A DNA stretch of 64,000 nt from Curvularia sp. ZM96 (lineage: Eukaryota; Ascomycota; Dothideomycetes; Pleosporales; Pleosporaceae): the NCBI GenBank assembly GCA_022457065.1, contig JAJGBQ010000003.1:4154001-4218000 (forward strand), in the 5' to 3' direction. Below, piece by piece: positions 23,071 to 33,304 of the stretch. Under the pieces are notes generated by a model, which was not told the origin of the DNA, did no database searches, and saw only the letters and a list, made by a program, of their open reading frames with translations. A program made the translations under genes and the position numbers. Position 1 is the stretch's first letter, and the number at the start of each line of letters is the position of its first letter.

Positions 23071-23588
23071 CATGTCGTGGGGGTGTGAGTCACGTGGTGC
23101 GCAAGGAAGCGGAGTATTTTCATCCTTGGCTGAATCCGCCAAAGCTATATCTTATTTCCGAACACATGACGACACTTAGTAACGCTATCTCGACAACATC
23201 CGACCTCCAAGCCTGCATTGGTCCTTGCCAAGAATAAGACAATCAAGCGCTTGTCGGTAAAGGACATCTAGTCTAGATACCTCACAGCTGATACGGCCTC
23301 TCCTGCTTTGTTTTCCTTCAATCACAAAGGCCATTGGCCATGCCACTGACTCGGCCAGCCTTTTGACATGTTTTTTACGCCCGACACTATATTGCCTCGA
23401 CATGGATTGGTATCCAAGGTAAGCATCATGTGGTCCCAACGCCTTGCTGTGGGTTGCCTTATCTCCCATTATTTCCGTCGACCAAGTGCATGTTGCTTGG
23501 AAGTAGCATGTGAAGTATACTATATAACCCTCCAACTCCGTCACTACTGGCTTCCGATATGCCTTTGTAAATTGGAATTGTACTTAGC
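23071..23588. other. Intergenic, P450 promoter region
   Basis: 518 bases holding the ECT1 3' end and the P450 promoter. A TATATAA box at 23521-23527 lies 62 bases before the P450 ATG. No gene. Confidence 0.5.
23521..23527 (+). promoter_or_regulatory. TATA box for P450
   Basis: TATATAA, 62 bases upstream of the P450 start codon. Position and sequence fit a core promoter element; no transcript start is known. Confidence 0.45.
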
Positions 23589-25330
23589 ATGATCTTCCTC
23601 ATCCCCATTGCTACGTTGCTCGTGGCCGTCGCTGTCGTGCATGTCCTACGACAGTTCTGGCTGAAGAGACATGACCTCCCTCTACCACCAGGGCCCAGAG
23701 GACTCCCAATTGTGGGAAACGTCAACGACCTGCCCAAGCCAGGGGTCCTCGAAGCTCACCACTGGTTCGAGCACAAGGAAAAGTACGGGCCCATCTCTTC
23801 TGTGACTGCCATGGGCCAGACCATTATCATCGTCAACGACGCTGCAATTGCGCTGGACCTCCTACGTGACCGTTCTGCCATCTACTCCTCGCGGCCCACT
23901 TTTACTTTTGCCGGTGACATGTAAGTCTTTCCTGGCCAATCTGACAGAAATAATCAGAAATAACTGAGCCGGTTGCTAGGGTGGGCTGGCGCCACGCAAC
24001 CGCACTGATGCCCTACAATGATACCTGGAAGATCCACCGCCGCAACATCACAAAGATCACGAGCACAACTACTTCGCTCGCAGAATTCGACCGCATCCAG
24101 GAAACTGAAGCCGCCTACTTTCTCGTCAATCTGCTCGAGGCGCCGGATCGTCTACTGGATCATATTCGGCACGAAGCCGGCAGTGTGATTCTTAAGATTA
24201 TATACGGGTATAATACTGTTCGGCATGATATAGATCCATTAGTCGACATGGCAGAGAAAACGGTAGCGGAATTCGCAGAAGCTTCTGTTCCCGGGCGGTG
24301 GGCAGTGGATATTTTTCCGTTTTGTGCGTTTCCCTTTTTCCTTTCCACTCTCATATCTTTCCGATTTCTGATGTTTGTTTAGTGAAACACCTCCCCACCT
24401 GGGTCCCAGGAACAGGCTTTCAAAGAACAGCTCAGGCAATGTCCCAGCGACTCATCCAATGCGTAAACCAGCCCTATGCCTTCGTAAAGCAGCAAATGCG
24501 CGAAAAAAGACATACACCGTCGTTCCTCTCTCAGTCCATCGCCACCATTGGCACAGATGCTGATATGGAATTCATACATAAATGGACGGCACTCGCTCTC
24601 TACCTCGGGGGAGCAGATACCGTACGTCCTTTCTCTCGCTCTCCTTTTACTCCCCAAACTAACCAGGTATATCCAGACCGTCTCAGCCCTCAGCACCTTC
24701 TTCCTCGCGATATCCCTCCACCCCAGCATCCAATCCACCGCCCAATCCGAACTCTCCTCCCTCCTCGGGCACCCCCCTCGCCTCCCCACCGCCCAGGACC
24801 TCCCCCACCTCCCCTACATCGAAGCCCTCGTCAAAGAAACCTACCGCTGGCACCAAGTCGCTCCCATGGGCCTGCCACACACAAACACGCAACAAGACAC
24901 CTACGCTGGCTACCGCATCCCACGTGGCTCCCTCATCCTCCCTAATATCTGGGCTTTCATGCACGATCCCACCACCTACGCCGACCCTTTTACCTTCCGT
25001 CCAGAAAGGTTTTTAGGCCAGAATCCCGAACCAGATCCCAGAAGTCATATTTTCGGATATGGGAGACGGATTTGTCCGGGCAGGTATGTAGCGGATAAGG
25101 CGTTGTTTGTGACGATTGCGAGTGCGCTGGCGGTGTTCAACATAGAGAAGATTGGGGACCAGGAGGTAAGGTTTTGTCCGGGCGTGCTGAGTCATCCGGA
25201 CCCGTTTAAGTGCATTATCAAGCCGAGGTCGGGGGTGCATGAAGAGGTGGTGAGGGAGGTGAAGGAGAGGTTGGGGTATGGGAAGAGTGATGCAGAGGAG
25301 TTGAGGGGCGTGAGGTGGGAGGGAGTGTGA
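23589..25330 (+). CDS. Cytochrome P450 monooxygenase
   Basis: Four exons: 23589-23920, 23980-24323, 24383-24621 and 24677-25330; introns 59, 59 and 55 bp; 522 aa. The N-terminus is a membrane anchor (MIFLIPIATLLVAVAVVHVL) followed by the Pro-rich hinge LPLPPGPRGLPIVGN, as in microsomal P450s. The I-helix oxygen-binding motif GGADTT is assembled by intron 3. The K-helix ExxR is ETYR, the PERF motif is FRPERF, and the heme-binding loop is FGYGRRICPGR with Cys438 as the thiolate ligand. It resembles the fungal CypX/O-methylsterigmatocystin-oxidoreductase-like group often found in secondary metabolism, but the substrate is not readable. It is about 6.7 kb beyond the Zn2Cys6 gene with two housekeeping genes between, so membership of that cluster is unlikely. 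Convergent with the aquaporin gene. Confidence 0.93.
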
Positions 25331-25661
25331 TGCTTGGATGAAGAGGGGTTGGCGTAGCAAGGGATAATATATGGAGGTAGGAACTATGAGTTGGAGGATA
25401 AAAGTAAGACGGCGTTTAATCCAATAAAGTGTTGCTGTTGTGAAGAGCTTGTGTGTTGCAATTTGATGACTAAGTAATACATGTGGTGAAGTACATCTCT
25501 CAACGTCCCTCTTTCCATCTTATTCATCCATCATACTACATACAAACAGACTCCAACAGCCATTACCTCCCCTCATATCCTACTATCCTCCCTACTACAC
25601 ACGCCTCCCCACATCCAAGTCCTCCCTCCCATCATCCATCCAACCTTAACCCCCATCCCAT
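25331..25661. other. Convergent 3' region
   Basis: 331 bases between convergent stop codons; the second half is C/A-rich on the plus strand. No gene seen. Confidence 0.5.
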
Positions 25662-26614
25662 CTACACCCCCACCCGTCTCACCCACTCCACAAGCACATA
25701 CGCACCACTCGCCGCCCCTGCCCCCAGCAACGGCCCAACCCAATAAATCCAATGATACCCCTCAAACCCCGTCACAACCGCCGGCCCAAAGCTCCTCGCC
25801 GGGTTCAAACTACCCCCCGTAAAATACACGCTACTCATCTCGGCCACAAACAGCGCTGCACCAATGTACATTGGTTTCGAGTGCGCGCGCTCCAGCATCA
25901 GGATGGTGAGCACGAGTTGCGCGGTTACAAAGGCTTCGAGGAAGAGACCCCGCGTAAGGGAGATGGAGGGCGAGAGCGTGGTGCTGATGCTGAGGGCCCC
26001 GGGGAGGAGGCCCGAGATGAAGGCTGAGGCGGCGATGGAGGCAATGAGCTGGGAGAGGATGGTTTGGATCGCGCGGTGCCAGTGAATTTTATGGGTGAGG
26101 AAGAGGGCGGTGGTTACCTTTGGGTTTAAGTTAGATAGAGGGGTTCAATGGACTTGGATAATGGGTATTATGTGCTGATTTAGGGGGTGGTTAGGGAACT
26201 CACAGCTGGGTTCTGAGCATGAGTTAGCTTTATGTTTCATGTAAAGTCGATTCGAGGTTTCTTGTCAAGTAGGGGACTTACAAACTTCCCACCACTAACA
26301 TCAGCAAAGATGGCGACGTTGACCGCGAGCGAAACGCCAAATGCAAACGATACGTAAAGCAGCTTGGCCACATCCGGTAGCGGATTGTTGCTCGCTGTTA
26401 GCCCCGGGGCGCTCACTCCGTTGAGCGCAATCTGGGTGCCGCTAAAGGCCATAGAGAGAAACATGAAAGTTCCGATGAACTCTCCCAGAAAAGCGGGTAA
26501 TTCCGTACGGAAGCTGTGGTGTGGTCTTTGAGGCTCAGATGGTGTTGCGGTAGAAGTCTCGTGCAAGGGAAGCATAGAGCCATGCTCCTTGTCGTGCGAA
26601 CCGTTTACTGACAT
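25662..26614 (-). CDS. Aquaporin (MIP family) with a 9-base NPA microexon
   Basis: Three exons: 26614-26282, 26212-26204 and 26117-25662; 265 aa. The middle exon is only 9 bases and encodes exactly Asn-Pro-Ala. It has a CAG acceptor and a GTGAGT donor, and joins SGGKF to VTTALFLTH so that loop B reads SGGKFNPAVT. The second NPA is in SLNPARSFGPA. Residue Ser after NPAR (not Asp) points to a water channel, not a glycerol facilitator. Six hydrophobic segments can be followed, for example FLGEFIGTFMFLSMAF and YWVGPLLGAGAASGAYVLV. The 45-residue N-terminus is polar. Both introns (69 and 86 bp) are phase 0. Without the microexon the pore motif would be lost, so splicing of this exon decides whether the product is a channel. 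Confidence 0.9.
26204..26212 (-). other. 9-bp microexon encoding NPA
   Basis: Read on the minus strand, CTCAG, then AAC CCA GCT, then GTGAGT. It supplies the first Asn-Pro-Ala of the aquaporin pore and keeps phase 0 on both sides. Confidence 0.85.
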
Positions 26615-28479
26615 GTTGGACTATTCAGTGTCGTGACTATACAGGTTGATAGACGAGAAGAAGGTTGAAATATGGATTGTGTCGGAGAAGTCGTTGAGTC
26701 TGGCTAAAACATGAGGGATATTGTGCACATTTTGTATCCTCCTACCCGCCTCAACTACCCACTCAATTGGAACTGTGTAAGCCTGACACAATTGTAATTC
26801 TTGCTCCTCACGCTCGGCAGTTGATACCCAACACCTCAAGAACCTCTCATAAACCGGAAAGCCATACACAACGCCAGACGCGGGTCTTGGACGCATTAGT
26901 GGCTCGCGCGTACTGGCGGATGTATTGTGATTGTAACATCTTGTGCCTCAAGTACAATAGAGCTAAGGGAGGCCCACAGTCAGTCGTCTGACCTGAACGC
27001 TGCCGTAGTCATATACCAGCGGAGAACCATGCTCTTGATGTCGATTTCACTCCTTCTTTGGATGGCTGATATCACTGCGGTAGTACAAGCGTGGGGGCGT
27101 TTGCTCTTGCCGGAATAGGACTCATTTTTAATCAATCAGACCACCAAAGCACGCCAATATCCCTATTGTCGGGGGCTGAAAGTCACTTCATCTGCGGAGG
27201 GCAATGCACAATGACATTGAAAGGTTGCACAGGTTTGTTAAGCCAACGACTCGTAGCGGTCGTTGTGTTGACCAGTTGCCCATATGTTGATCACTCCAAG
27301 TACCTTGTATGTGCATACTCTGTTGCCACCGGCTTGAGAGGAGATGTAGTTGAGAATGAAGCAGTAGCCAGAGCATCATCTGTCAAATTTCTGTGTTGGA
27401 TACGTATAGCTTGAGTGGCAGTCTGCATCCGATGAGGAAGACTAGCTCTGACAAGTAATCTTCCCTCTGTCTCGTCACTCATCGCGAGCGCTATATACGC
27501 TAGTCGTGCTGAGATAGTGACTGTACCCCAGCGTTAGCCCTGTCTGATTTTACTCCTACAAGCACACCAACCATGCTTTGACGTCACCCTACTTGTTCAA
27601 CTTTGGCATTATGATCATTCGATACCGTGCAAGCGGTCGTTAAAGTGATGGGTGTACAGCATGTTCAGGCCGGCCCCACCGCGAATCATGTCTGGTACCG
27701 GTGTTGCGGGACTGTTGTATCTCAAACGGATCACCCGCTTTCTCCTAGCCAATATGTACATATGGAACTTCTGCAGGCAATTGTTATGCATGCAACCTTG
27801 CATCGATCCTGCAGCTAGTTCAGTGGTTTCAACAGCGTTTAGCGCTTCCAGGACGCCATGCTTGCTGTAGTCAGAACCATTGTGTTGGAATCTCGTCGCA
27901 CGGTCTACAGCTGTCTTGTGCCAGCGTCCTTCGAAAGTGCCGGTATTCCGCGTCGAGATTCTCGTGACTGATGCTCAGTGCTGGACAAAGAGCTCTTGAA
28001 AATCTTGAACCAACTTGCGTTGGAGCAGGGTTGGTTTCACTCTTGGTGATGCTTTGATGGAGAAATTGGAGATGGTAGTTGACGTCGATCCCTGCTCGAA
28101 GTATCTCGTCACACATTCTTGGGCTTGGCTGAGCTGCGTGCTGGTGGTAGCCACGAGTCAAGGAAGCGACATGAACCTCGGCACAATGAAGCTAATACAG
28201 GGCGATTCCATGACTAGACGTGCCCTTAGAAGCAATGATCAGGGCTGAGAATGCATGCACTGGATGCCAAGTCTGTTCTAGCCCCTATCGAGCTTAGTCT
28301 ATTGAACCGTCCGTCAATCTTCGCCCACACACGGCCCGCTACTTCCCGTATCGACGATCTATCGGCCGGCCCGTAGTATAACCGATCGTCGCGAGTAAAG
28401 GATTATGTAGGTCATGTGAATCCGCCTGGACAACAGGTAGTCTATGTAGCATCTGACCTACAGATGCTCAACGTGATTT
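26615..28479. other. Gene-free stretch, possible decayed sequence
   Basis: No gene can be supported. Minus-strand open fragments at about 28161-27871 and 27900-27615 read like broken protein but have no recognisable domain and no consistent frame. The first 250 bases upstream of 26614 should hold the aquaporin promoter. Confidence 0.4.
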
Positions 28480-29064
28480 TAATGTCGTCGGACGTGGTTA
28501 GCAAGTGTCAGGCATGGCTGACGAGTGTTGGTGAAGTGTCGAAATCGCTGATGAGTGTTGATTGAGTGTCGGCTTAGCTGCTCCATGGTTTTTGAGTGTT
28601 GGAAATGACTCTCGAGAGTAGTACTTGATGGTCCGAATACGGTTACCAGGTAATGGGCATAGATTTCGAGTATTAGTCGGGTATTGGGTATGATTATCGA
28701 GTGCCGGATGTGTTAGGCGTGTATGGCTTTTGAATATCAGGCATAGTTATTAAGCTGTCAAGTACTACATGTCAAAGGTTGGGTGTCAAATATTGAATGT
28801 TCAATGTAAAACATTGAGTTCCAAGTTTCGAGTGTATTTGGCGACTTGTTTTCAAGTTTCGGGCGTAATTGTTTATTGTTGGGTGTGGTTTTCGAGTTCA
28901 TATGAAGTTTTAAGTGTTGGCGCGTTAGCGTCTTGAATGTCGGACTGTTGAGTTGTCAAACGTGAGATCATCGATTATCAAGTTATTGGGCGTAGCTCTC
29001 AAAATTTTAGGCGTCGGTATTATTTGTCTGGCGTCGCCATTGAATGTAGAGCGCGGCTACCAAC
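28480..29064. repeat. Degenerate minisatellite-like tract, left part
   Basis: A long run of diverged copies of a roughly 20-base phrase of the type GAGTGTTGGGCATGGTTATC. Recognisable copies recur from about 28500 to 29050 with variable spacing and many substitutions. There is no open frame. The tract resumes after the inserted element at 29073-29414. Confidence 0.6.
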
Positions 29065-29422
29065 CTCTCGAGTAGGCTGGCAAATGGGTAGGGTTGGGTT
29101 GGGTCACGTACTGACGTAGCTTGGGTAGAGTTGGGTAGCTTAAAATCTCAACGTAGATTAACTATTTATTACCGCTATCTATCACAGTAGTACGTATATA
29201 TATCTACTACTATTTGCTAGTAACTAGTAGTAAATATATTCAGTTTTAAACAAGTGATTATGACGTCAAACCCAACCCAACCCAAGTCTTAGCGTGACCC
29301 AACCCTACCCGCGTCAGTACGTGACCCAACCCAACCCAACCCTACCCAAGGCCCGTGCACTACCTACCCTACCCTACCCAAGGGTTGGGTAGGGGGTACC
29401 CATTTGCCAGCCTACTCTCGAG
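29065..29422. mobile_element. hAT-like non-autonomous element (MITE), with target duplication
   Basis: The element is 29073-29414 (342 bp). It has perfect 18-bp terminal inverted repeats: TAGGCTGGCAAATGGGTA at 29073-29090 and its complement at 29397-29414. The flanks are an exact 8-bp direct repeat, CTCTCGAG, at 29065-29072 and 29415-29422. An 8-bp target duplication is the mark of the hAT superfamily. There is no transposase, so it must be mobilised in trans. Inside are sub-terminal GGGTTGGGT arrays, and a second inverted repeat pairs 29086-29116 with 29312-29347. The core (about 29150-29260) is AT-rich. Intact ends and duplication suggest a fairly recent insertion. Confidence 0.85.
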
Positions 29423-29880
29423 TGTCAAGTGTCAGGTTATTGACCTATCAGACTATTGAGTATTAGCGCGTCTAGTGTCGAGTATCTCTCCAAGATGACC
29501 TAGTATCTTTAGAGATAGCTTTGGTATTGTTGACGTAACTTGGGTTTGTCGGGTAGTAGATTTTAGGCGTTGGGCGTGCTTAAGTATTAACCTGTTGTCA
29601 TGTACACTCAACACATCCGACAATATCAAGTCACGTCCAACATTATTGACATTTGAAAATGATTAAGCATCATTAAGTGCGACCTAATAGTCACGGTCTG
29701 GTACTGTCAGGCATCACTTAGTACCGTCGGATGTGATTGTTGAGTGTCGCTGTTGGCCACGATTAACGCACCTGATACCTAACATCCAACCTTCAACAAC
29801 ATCAAGTGATTTGCGAACTTATCAACAGTCAAAAATGACTAATTAATACATGGTGTGACTTGTTGAACATGATTTGGTGC
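29423..29880. repeat. Degenerate minisatellite-like tract, right part
   Basis: Continuation of the tract interrupted by the hAT-like element. GAGTGTC/GGCGTTGGG-type copies continue to about 29590. Between about 29600 and 29660, and again near 29780-29840, complementary forms (ACACTCAAC, CATCCGACAA, CATCCAACC) appear, so orientation switches within the tract. Confidence 0.5.
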
Positions 29881-30731
29881 TGTTAGACAGGCATATTACA
29901 CGTGACGAATAGCGCTCAGATATTACTAACAGCCGCTACTCATCAGCTGCAACTTCCGAATGCTAGAACTGCCAGTTGGCTGAACTCCATACACCAGGAC
30001 CTACTACTTATTGGAAAAAGCGGTCGTGCAACCTGGAGTGAAAGGCAATTTGGTACACGCCACGCCACGTATATTGTTCACAAGACTGTCAGCCACCTGT
30101 CTTATTTACAATGATCGGGTACCTACATCCAAATGCCTGCACGCACCTGTCGCCGATCAATACCGAGGTAAATCTCCACGGATCTAAATTTGTAGATTGC
30201 AAGCGCGGATTGTGATCCATCACCGAGCTGTCAAAAGCGCCACATTGGACCGATGCGTCTTAAGTCCCCCGCTAGCGTTCGAATATCTTCCTTCATACGG
30301 AAAGTAGTTTGATCTAAGCGTCCATCGAAATCTTGGAACGCGATTCTCCCGCTTCGGCAAAAGCTTAGTCGCTGATCTTTCCCTGAACAGAGTCTCGGTG
30401 TTACTCTGAAGAATCTATTCTTCCCGATACAGAGTGGAAGTCACCAGCCACGTACGAAATCGTGCATTTGTGTCCCCATTATTACAACAATCAAGTCTGT
30501 AGGGGAGAATAGAGAGATTCTAATTGGTAGTCGCCATGTGGAGGCTCATATAACAATATCAAGCCGAGCTGAATGCGACCCGTGGAATCGTGCAACGAAG
30601 TGCGATGACGACGGAGTGAAGATTGAAACACCAAATTGGTGGGTACGATATGACGATGTCGTGGAGCAGGTGAAGTTTAAAAGCAAGGAGATGAATCTCT
30701 ACATTCTTTCACACCACGAACTACAGCAACC
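29881..30731. other. Intergenic, peroxygenase promoter region
   Basis: About 850 bases without a recognisable gene or repeat. The last few hundred bases should be the promoter of the peroxygenase gene. Confidence 0.4.
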
Positions 30732-32237
30732 ATGCGCTCCACTGTTGTACTATCGCTCCTGGCTGCGCCTTCAGCACTAGCCTTCCCGTGGTTGAAGCCC
30801 GAAGGTCTCGAGGCCCTACTGAATCATCCTGAAGCGCAAGCTGAGATCCAACGTCGTTTACAAAACCGCGATGCTCCTTCAGCAGAGCCCCGTCAACTCG
30901 GTACTGGCCTGATACCCGGACTCGTTGATTTGCTAGGAGGCACCTTGAAAGCTGTCCTAGACCCTATACTTGGTCTTATCCCAACGGATGACTCGGTGAA
31001 TGGACTGAAAAAGTTTCCTGAAGGCATGCATTCCTTAGGTGACTATCCAAACATCGCTAACGAACCACAGCAAAATACCCCTTTCAGGCCCCCGGTTCTA
31101 CTGACCAGCGTGGTCCCTGCCCAGGCCTTAACACGCTGGCTAATCATGGCTGTAAGATCTTTTGACTTTGTATCATCCTGTAGTAGACTAACAAAGATAG
31201 ACATTCCCCGAAATGGCATCGCGACAATCGGTCAGATCCAAGCTGGAACCCAAGCACTTTTCAACATGGGCGCCGACCTCAGCGCCCTCCTCTCAGTCGG
31301 TGGAGCCATCGATGGGGGTGACATTCTATCAACAAAGATGAGCATCGGTGGGCCAGACTCTCGCGTGGGCTTACTGAACGGCGCACTCAACTCGCTTCTC
31401 GGTACTCCATCTGGCATCGCAGGCCACGGCAAGTTCAATGAAGGCGACGCCTCAGCCACCCGCCTTGACTTCTACCTCGAAGGCGACAACATCTCCTTCC
31501 GCCCCGAATTATTCAAGCAAATGCATCAGCAAGCTCTCGCCGTAGGCAACGGCACCTACAATGTCGACGCCATCAAGGCCCACTTCAAGAACCGGTATGC
31601 AGCCTCCAAGGCTGCAAACCCCCAGTTCTACTTTAACCTACCTTCTGCTGCCGTTGTCATGGGTGCATACTATTTTATCCCAGGCTTCTTCTCCAACGGC
31701 ACTATTGGTGCCGGCGGCATCGCAAACGAGGCTTCCATCACGAGCTTCTACGGTGCGAAGCCCGCGCGCGCCGGTGCATGGAACGACCCTAACCTCGAGT
31801 ACACACACGTACCCGAGCGCATTCCAGAGCAAGGGTGGTACCGCCGGGCTACTCCCATGACTGTTGCCGAGGCAGTCGCCGGCATCCTCGACGTCTACCT
31901 CTCCACTGGACCTGCGCTTGGTGGCGCCGACGCCGACCAGTCGTGGGTCGTGGGTCCCTTGGATCTTCCGAATAATGCGCAGGCGCTGGGATGTTTCCTG
32001 TACAATGCCGTGTATGCTAATTTCCCTAGCGAGCTGTTCAACACGGTTGCTTTGGTCGAGACTGTCGTCAATTTCTTAAGTAGTTCGTTGGTGCCTGGGT
32101 ACAAGGCGTTGGGGTGCACGACCAACTTCCCTGATATGAGTGGGCTCGATCCGGGGAGGTATGATGAATGGTCGAAAACTTATGTGGGGGAGGCGAAGAA
32201 TAAGGCAGTTGGTAGTGGGTGGTACAAGAAAGCGTAG
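30732..32237 (+). CDS. Secreted heme-thiolate peroxygenase (chloroperoxidase family)
   Basis: Three exons: 30732-31023, 31071-31151 and 31201-32237; 469 aa. The same span is also an unbroken 501-codon ORF, because the two introns (47 and 49 bp) together are a multiple of three and contain no stop in that frame. That reading destroys the active site. Splicing restores FPEAKYPFQAPG, then RGPCPGLN with the Pro-Cys-Pro heme ligand motif (Cys114), then NHGYIPRNGIA. The acid-base region FNEGDASATR is also present (EGD at 205-207, Arg212). Intron 1 would be a GC-AG intron (donor GCATGC at 31024); the alternative GT donor at 31039 leaves a 32-bp intron, too short to be likely. The signal peptide is MRSTVVLSLLAAPSALA. 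These enzymes oxygenate or halogenate substrates with H2O2 outside the cell. Convergent with the HAD hydrolase. Confidence 0.88.
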   Translation: MRSTVVLSLLAAPSALAFPWLKPEGLEALLNHPEAQAEIQRRLQNRDAPSAEPRQLGTGLIPGLVDLLGGTLKAVLDPILGLIPTDDSVNGLKKFPEGMHSLGDYPNIANEPQQNTPFRPPVLLTSVVPAQALTRWLIMAVRSFDFVSSCSRLTKIDIPRNGIATIGQIQAGTQALFNMGADLSALLSVGGAIDGGDILSTKMSIGGPDSRVGLLNGALNSLLGTPSGIAGHGKFNEGDASATRLDFYLEGDNISFRPELFKQMHQQALAVGNGTYNVDAIKAHFKNRYAASKAANPQFYFNLPSAAVVMGAYYFIPGFFSNGTIGAGGIANEASITSFYGAKPARAGAWNDPNLEYTHVPERIPEQGWYRRATPMTVAEAVAGILDVYLSTGPALGGADADQSWVVGPLDLPNNAQALGCFLYNAVYANFPSELFNTVALVETVVNFLSSSLVPGYKALGCTTNFPDMSGLDPGRYDEWSKTYVGEAKNKAVGSGWYKKA

Positions 32238-32387
32238 GGGGGAAAATGGTAATGAGTGTTGTAGTTTTTGTATAATGGATTGCGTGTTGGATCACTCCTT
32301 AACCTTTTGATCTCGATCACGCATCATGGCATGATGTTGAGACACCCCAATTTTCTGTGCACGAACACTCCTTTCTCAGCTGTCCAC

Positions 32388-33304
32388 TCATCTCTGTACG
32401 TTGATGCCATACACATGATACGGAAAATCCTCCAGGCTATACCGCATCTCCGCGACCCCATCCTCCGAGACCATGCGCCCATCCTCAGCCACAATGGGCC
32501 CACCGCCACTTCCCTCAGCCGGATTTCCGTAGTCAGGAACCTCGCCATTCTCCTCTGTTCGACCCATAAGCACATCCATTTCACGCCCCTTGCACACTTC
32601 CGCCAACCCCGGATGCGGCACCCACACCACTCTCATTTTTGCTCGCCTCGCAGCCTCCACCCCCGCTATGGAATCTTCAAAAACAAGACACTCTTGAGGC
32701 GTGAGTGGGCGCTCGTCACGCGCTGTCCTCTTAGCGTTCAGCCTCTTGAGAGCCAGAAGAAATATATCCGGCTCAGGCTTCTTCTTACGATCGGACATTT
32801 CTGGATCGTCACCAAAAACATGCAAGGCGGGATCGTCAAACGCACGTGTGATGCTTGGCAAATGAGATGTCTTCAGCGCAAACTTGTGACGCCCTGCCGA
32901 ACTAGCTAGCGAGAGCAGTATTGGTGGCGATGTCTTGGATCTGAGTGTGCCGAGCAGATCGTTCACGCCGGCAAGAACCGAGCTGTTCCTGAACAGGTGC
33001 GTGTGCTGCTTTTCTTTCGCTGACCATTCTGCAGTTGTAAGCGGTACCTGCGCCCATGCTAAGAGGCGATTGGTGCCCTGAATGCATGGTGAGCAGTTCA
33101 GCTGTGTTTGTCTTGGTGCGGGAAACAAGAACTTACTCGTGAGCCTCTGCTCTGCTGCGTGGCTTTGATGGCCCATGGGTAGTCGGGCCGTCCATACTCG
33201 CGAAGAATCTTATTGTAAATATCTGTGTAGATGTCTTCGGAGTTTATTAGAGTTCCGTCAACATCAAAGATGCAGGCCTCGATCGGGGGCAGGTTCTGAG
33301 TCAT
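32388..33304 (-). CDS. HAD-superfamily hydrolase (phosphatase-like)
   Basis: Two exons, 33304-33137 and 33077-32388, with a 59-bp intron in phase 0; 285 aa. All four HAD motifs can be followed: motif I FDVDGTL (nucleophile Asp and acid Asp), motif II LASSAG, the motif III Lys in KPEPDIFLLAL, and motif IV VFEDSIAGVEAA. The helical cap between motifs I and II fits the beta-phosphoglucomutase/sugar-phosphatase-like subgroup; such fungal proteins dephosphorylate small sugars or other metabolites. No targeting signal. The C-terminus after about residue 235 is a Gly-rich acidic extension. The exact substrate is unknown. Confidence 0.9.

Noticed and set aside
17990..25330. Extending the 4.6-17 kb cluster to include the P450
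   Set aside because: NatA, a poly-Gln gene and the cytidylyltransferase, two of them housekeeping, intervene, and an AT-rich boundary lies at 17.4 kb.
27615..28161. Minus-strand fragments that faintly resemble ankyrin-type or other repeat protein
   Set aside because: Frames are broken, no repeat register can be aligned, and no splice sites connect them.
30732..32237. Reading the peroxygenase as one 501-aa exon
   Set aside because: This loses the Pro-Cys-Pro heme ligand and YIPRNG; splicing at two introns recovers both.
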